In this document: one piece after another, positions 59,854 through 64,000 of the stretch
Layout of the letters: each line of letters opens with the position of its first letter
Numbering within the stretch: the stretch's first letter is position 1
Assembly (NCBI GenBank): GCA_963775235.1
Contig: CAVZHY010000004.1
Span: 124,001 to 188,000 of the forward strand
Length of the DNA stretch: 64,000 nt
Source of the DNA: JBBDMC01 sp963775235
GTDB lineage: Bacteria > Pseudomonadota > Alphaproteobacteria > Rhizobiales > Kaistiaceae
Direction: 5' to 3'
The notes under the pieces: generated by a model
Database searches by the model: none
What the model saw: the letters and a program-made list of their open reading frames with translations, nothing else
What the model was told of the DNA's origin: nothing
Position numbers and translations under genes: made by a program

Positions 59854-62800
59854 CTACCGCGTCGGGCCGACGACTTCGACGGTGCCGGCGGCGGTGCGGG
59901 CGTTGAGCTCCGGCCGGTACATGTCCTCCACCGTCGCCGCCGGGGCGGCGAACGTGCCGGGCGAGACCGCCCGCAGGGTGTAGGCGACGCTGTAGTCGAG
60001 CGGGTCGCCGTCGGTGCGGTCGAAGGCGGCGACGAAGCGGTCGGTGCGCGCCTCGGTGTGGTTGGGGGTGTCGGTCGAAAGCCACGAGAAGGCGGAGGTG
60101 TCGCCGCTCGCCGAGATGTCCGGGTTCTCGATCTCGAACCCGGCCGGGATCGGATCGACCACCATGATGTGTCCGCCCTGCTGGTTCGCGGCCGTCACGT
60201 GCAGCACGACGACGAAGCGGTCGTTCTGCTTCACCGTCGCGAGGTCGGTGAGGTCGCCGTCAGGCGTGTAGACCTCGCGCTCGATGCGGAAGCCGTTGCC
60301 GCCGGCAGGCTCGGGGTTGGTCGGGACGCCGGTTGCCGCAACGAGCGCGTCCAGCGGCTCGACGCCGAGATTGCCGACGGTCACCGGCTTCGCGGCGAGC
60401 TCGTCATCGGTGAAGCGGCGGAAGAGGGGCGCGGCAACGGTGGCGCCGTCGATGGTGAAATTCGCCTCCGCCGCGTCCTTGATGAGCGCAGCGGCGGCGA
60501 GCAGCATCCAGGAATCCTCCTGGGTGCTGGTGGAGCGTTTGGCGAGGTCCGCCGCGGCGATGCGGGTGGCGAGCGCGCGCACGTCGACGCCGTCGGTCTT
60601 CGTCTCGGCGGCGAGCGTCAACACCGCCGCGTTGTCGCGGAGCGCGGTGCCGTAGTCGCGGCGCCAGCCGGTGATCGCTTCGTTGCGGTCGATGTCGGCC
60701 ATGGCCGCGGCGAACGCGCGTGTCGCGCGCGGGCGATCGCCGTAGAGCGCCATCGCCGCGCCGATCTGCGCCTTGGCGAGCGGCGTCGCGAAGCTGGCGA
60801 GCTTGGAATCGGCGTAGTAGCGAAGGTCGCCGATCGCCGCCCGGCCGGTGCGGGCGAGCACGTAGAGCGCATAGGCGATATCCTCGCCGCCGCGATCGAA
60901 GTCGCTGGCGTAGGCGACCGCGTTGGCGAGATTGTCGAGCGCCAGCGTGCGGGCGAGCGCTGGCACATCGTAGCCATGGTCGGCGGCGCGGGTGATGAAG
61001 TCGGTGACGTAGGCATCGAGCCAGAGATCGCCGCCGGCATCCTGCGGCCCCCAGAGGCCGAAGGCGCCGTTCGCCGCCTGGTCGGCAAGCACGCCCTTGA
61101 ATCGCCTTGTTGACGCGTTCCTTCACCGCCGCGTCGGCGCCGAGACCGACCGACGACGCGACGTCATCGAGATAGACGAGCGGCATCGCGCGGCTGGTAA
61201 GCTGCTCGACGCAGCCGTAGGGGTAGCGGTCGAGCGCCGCCAGAATGCCGGCGACGTCGAGCGGGCCGGCGCCGCCGAGCGACACCGCCACCGAGCCGGT
61301 GCCGGGGACGAAATCGGCGGTCAGCGCGCCGTCGACGGTGAGCGTGCCGCCGCCGAGGACGGCGATGGTGCTGCGGTGGGTGACCGGCAGGCCGGCCGGG
61401 CGGACGCCGAGGGTGAGTTGGCTCGGGAATTCTTCGCCGGAAGGGGCGGCGAGGTTCACCGCGAGATCGAAGTCGCCGATCGCGGTGGCGTCGATCGGCA
61501 GCGTAAAAGTCGTGCGCTGCTCTCTCGTCGAGATGGAACGGCGCGCTCGGCGGCGCTCGCGTCGACCTCGACGCCGTCGCCGCTCGCGATCGACAGGCGG
61601 TAGTCGCCGGCAGGACCTGCGACGTTGTTGACCTCGACCAGCAGGCGCGAAGTGTCGCCGAGCGACAGGAAGCGCGGGATGCTGGCGGTGACCACCACCG
61701 GGTCGCGCACGATGACGTCCTTGGCCGCGTGGCCGACGCCATCCTTGCTCCACGCCATCGCCATCACGCGCACGGTGCCGTTGAAGTCGGGAAGGTCGAA
61801 GCTGACGGACGCCTTGCCGGCGTCATCGACGCGCACGATGCCGGAGTAGTAGGCGAGCAGCTTCTGGGTCGGCGGCGGCGCCGACAGGCGCACCGCGCCG
61901 CTGTCGCCGCCGGAGCGCACCGTGCCGGGCGCGCCCTGCGTGCGGTCGATCAGCAGGCCGTAGATATCGCGGATGTCCATGCCGAGGCGACGCTGGCCGA
62001 AGTACCAGTCGTCCGGGGCGGGGGCAGTGAAATTGGTGAGGTTGAGAATGCCGACGTCGACGGCGGCGACCGTTACGTAGGCTTCCGTGCCGGGCGCGAG
62101 ATTGGCGACCGATACCGGGATGGTCATCGGCTGGCGCGGCCGCATCTCGTCGGGAAGGTCGAGCGAGACAGCAAGGTCGCGATCGCCCGGATCGACCTTC
62201 GCCCAGGTGAGGCCGAGGGCGCGCGCCGGCATGCGCTTCGCCGCGATGTCCATCGGGCGGTAGAGCGTGGCGGTGACGTAGGCGCCGGGGCCCCATTCCT
62301 CCGTCACGGCGAGATCGACGGTGGTGCCGTCGGCCGGAACATCGACCGATTTCATGGCGATCAGGCGATTGTCGATGACGGTGATGAGGGCGGTGCCGGG
62401 GAAACTGCGGGTCGAGGCGGAGCTTCGCCGTCTCGCCGACGTGGTAGGCGGGCTTGTCGAGCGCCACCTGCAGCGTGTCGGGCGTGTCCGACGAGGCGAC
62501 GGCGCGGTACCAGCCGGCGTAGAACTCGACGCTCGTAGCCGCCGGCGCGTCGTCGTCCTCGACCGTCAGGCGATAGCGGCCCCAGTCGACGTTGGCGGCG
62601 ATCTTCGCCGGCGCGTCGGCGGTGAAATCGACGGTGCCGCCGTCGACGCGCGCGGCGTTGGTGATCAACTCGTAGTTCCAGCGGCCGTTGCTGTTGTACC
62701 ACTGGTAGTCGCTCTCCAGCCGCTCGAGCTTCCATTTGACGCCGGTCTTGGCGGCGCGCGAACCGTCGGGCGCGACCATGATCGCCTCGAAGGCGGCGGT

Positions 62801-64000
62801 GGCGCCCTCGCTGACGTCGCCGTCGAACAGCGGCTTGACGCCGATCATCGGCGCGCCTGGAACGACCGGGCGGGTGAGGGTGCGCTCGACGGCGCGGCCG
62901 TTGGTGTCGGCGAGCCGCACGATGAGGTCGGCGGTGAACGGATGGGTCGACGTTTCCGGTGCGGGCAGCGTCACGTCGAACGACGCCTTGCCGTCGGCGT
63001 CGGTGGTCGCGTCGACCTCGAGCGGCTCGCGCGTCGGCTGGATGCTCTCTTCGGCTGAGGCCGAAGCGATAGCCGGGGAATGCGGCGAGCGTGTCGGTCG
63101 GCTTCAGCGCCACCTCGCCCTCGACCGTGAGGTCGGGCGCCGGGGCGCCGTAGAGGTAGCGGGCGGCGAGGTCGACGGTGGCGGGGGAGGCCGGGTCGAA
63201 GGCCGCGGCGTCGGTGGCAAGCTCGAAGGCGAGCCGCTCCGGCTCGAAGTCCTCCACCAGCACCGAGGTCTCGGCGATCGGGTCGCCCTTCGGGGTCGGC
63301 GTAGAGCTTGACCCGCCAGGCGCCGCGCATGGCGTTCGCCTGCAGCGTCACGTCGGCGCTGTAGCCGCCGAGGCCGCCGTCGGAGAGGACGGTGCGCAGG
63401 AACTCGACGCCGTCCGGCCGGTCGACGACGAGCGTGAGCGGCAGGTCGCCGATGGCGCGGGCGCGGTCGTCACGGACGAGCGCGGTAAGGTGGACCACTT
63501 CGCCCGGCCGGTAGATGCCGCGCTCCGGCGTCAGGAACACGTCGAGCGCGCCGGCAGCCGGGCGGCCGCCGACGCCGCGGTCGGTGAGGTCGAAGGCGGC
63601 GCGGGTGAGGTCGATGAAGCCGTAGTCGTCGCCGGTCTCGGCGACGACCAGTTGCGGCGCCATGCCGCCGGTGCCACGCGCCAGCCCCGGTGCGAAGTCC
63701 GCGCGGCCGGCGGCGTCGGTGGTGGACTTCGCCGAGCACCTCGTTGTTGACCGCCACCAGGCGGACCTTGGCGCCGGCGATCGGCTGCGGCGGTCGCGAG
63801 CGAGCGCACCAGCGCATGGACGCCGTCGTCGCCGGACATCGCCGTCAGCCCGAGGTCGGAGATGACGAACCACTGGGTGGCGATCGGCCCCCACTGGTTG
63901 GCGTCGCCGGTGGCTGGCGCCGCGGTGATGGCGTAGACGCCGGGCTTCATATCCGGCAGGGCGTCGGCGATCGGGATGGCGGTGACGACGGTCTCGTTGA
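59854..64000 (-). pseudogene. Bacterial alpha-2-macroglobulin (YfhM-like), multiple frameshifts, 5' end outside window
   Basis: A periplasmic protease-trapping protein that normally works with PBP1C. The thioester motif YGCVEQLTSRAMPLVYLDD lies at 61202-61213 (CVEQ). Downstream come NGAFGLWGPQDAGGDLWLDA, the receptor-like domain with NRFEIERE-like FRIEREVYTPDGDL, and the C-terminus TVEVVGPTR. Upstream parts are MRGAWRVKLYADP, GVEFLRTVLSDGGLGGYSAD, RGIYRPGEVVHLTALVRDD and NQWGPIATQWFVISDLGLTA. The frame must change near 61095, 61535 (probably two events), 62400, 63057, 63293, 63726 and 63785, mostly by removal of one extra base, several in C/G runs. Between breaks conservation is good, arguing for recent indels or sequence error and not long decay. 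About 1380 codons are within the window; the start is to the right. Confidence 0.88.
61202..61213 (-). other. Thioester motif (CVEQ) of alpha-2-macroglobulin
   Basis: The codons for Cys-Val-Glu-Gln within GCVEQLTS encode the internal thioester characteristic of protease-trapping macroglobulins of the YfhM type. Preservation of the motif indicates that selection acted on this function until recently. Confidence 0.85.

Noticed and set aside
60058..61113. 351-codon plus-strand open frame
   Set aside because: Antisense shadow of the alpha-2-macroglobulin gene.
1..64000. CRISPR array, rRNA genes, prophage modules, plasmid replication origin
   Set aside because: No regularly spaced direct repeats, rRNA sequence, phage structural genes or rep/par genes were seen while reading both strands.

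Overview
The window reads as a high-GC alphaproteobacterial chromosome, most likely Hyphomicrobiales (rhizobia and relatives). Evidence is the overall GC, tightly overlapping ATGA-coupled operons, the large number of ABC/TRAP uptake systems with catabolic enzymes, and rhizobial-type IS remnants. The genus cannot be fixed from sequence alone.

Left edge, 1-4.4 kb: the end of what looks like a genomic island. It holds the 3' part of a groEL. A decayed 1.2-kb IS701-family element with intact 17-bp inverted repeats sits exactly at the groEL stop codon (CTAG on both sides). It is followed by a fused scar of IS630 and IS1182 transposase fragments, a two-gene unit encoding a small protein and a helix-turn-helix protein, and a 46-bp 3' half of a tRNA-Gly(CCC), which is the expected attachment-site scar of a tRNA-targeting integrase.

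4.5-14.2 kb: a sugar-acid catabolic locus resembling non-phosphorylating L-fucose-type pathways. It contains an aldo/keto reductase, a FucU mutarotase, a lactonase-like amidohydrolase, a UxaA-type dehydratase, a carbohydrate ABC transporter (ATPase, two permeases, binding protein) and a GntR regulator. 14.6-18.6 kb: a CPA1 cation/proton antiporter and a FUSC-family membrane protein.

18.7-31.5 kb: one long minus-strand operon of 14 genes. It has two metal-dependent amidohydrolases, two tandem cytochromes P450 with non-canonical I-helices, two SDR dehydrogenases, a ThuA-like protein, a NIPSNAP protein, a complete branched-chain-amino-acid-type ABC transporter and a TIM-barrel isomerase. A divergent MarR regulator follows. 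No redox partner for the P450s is encoded here. I consider this the best candidate for an undescribed catabolic system. 32.4-36.2 kb: an Old Yellow Enzyme homologue, an SDR gene broken by one stop codon, a PIG-L deacetylase and a DMT exporter.

36.2-46.3 kb: a second sugar/glycoside locus (AGE-family isomerase, LacI regulator with an adjacent perfect palindrome, binding protein, two permeases, ATPase, GH63-like hydrolase), then a GNAT-like protein and a hydroxypyruvate isomerase-like protein. The set would suit uptake and hydrolysis of a glycoside such as mannosyl- or glucosylglycerate, but the substrate is inferred. 46.5-50.4 kb: a translationally coupled pair of unknown proteins (342 aa and a 50-aa proline-rich peptide), and a quinoprotein dehydrogenase whose membrane domain is a separate gene.

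50.6-56.5 kb: a MarR regulator and a TRAP transporter sharing a 22-bp operator-like motif, a hemerythrin-domain protein and a gnd gene with a 1-nt frameshift. 56.5-64 kb: pbpC and an alpha-2-macroglobulin gene, normally neighbours, here separated by an AT-richer DUF4365 (nuclease-like) gene. The macroglobulin frame is broken at least seven times, mainly by single extra bases, so sequencing error must be considered there. All three ABC binding-protein genes are followed by a strong GC-rich stem-loop.
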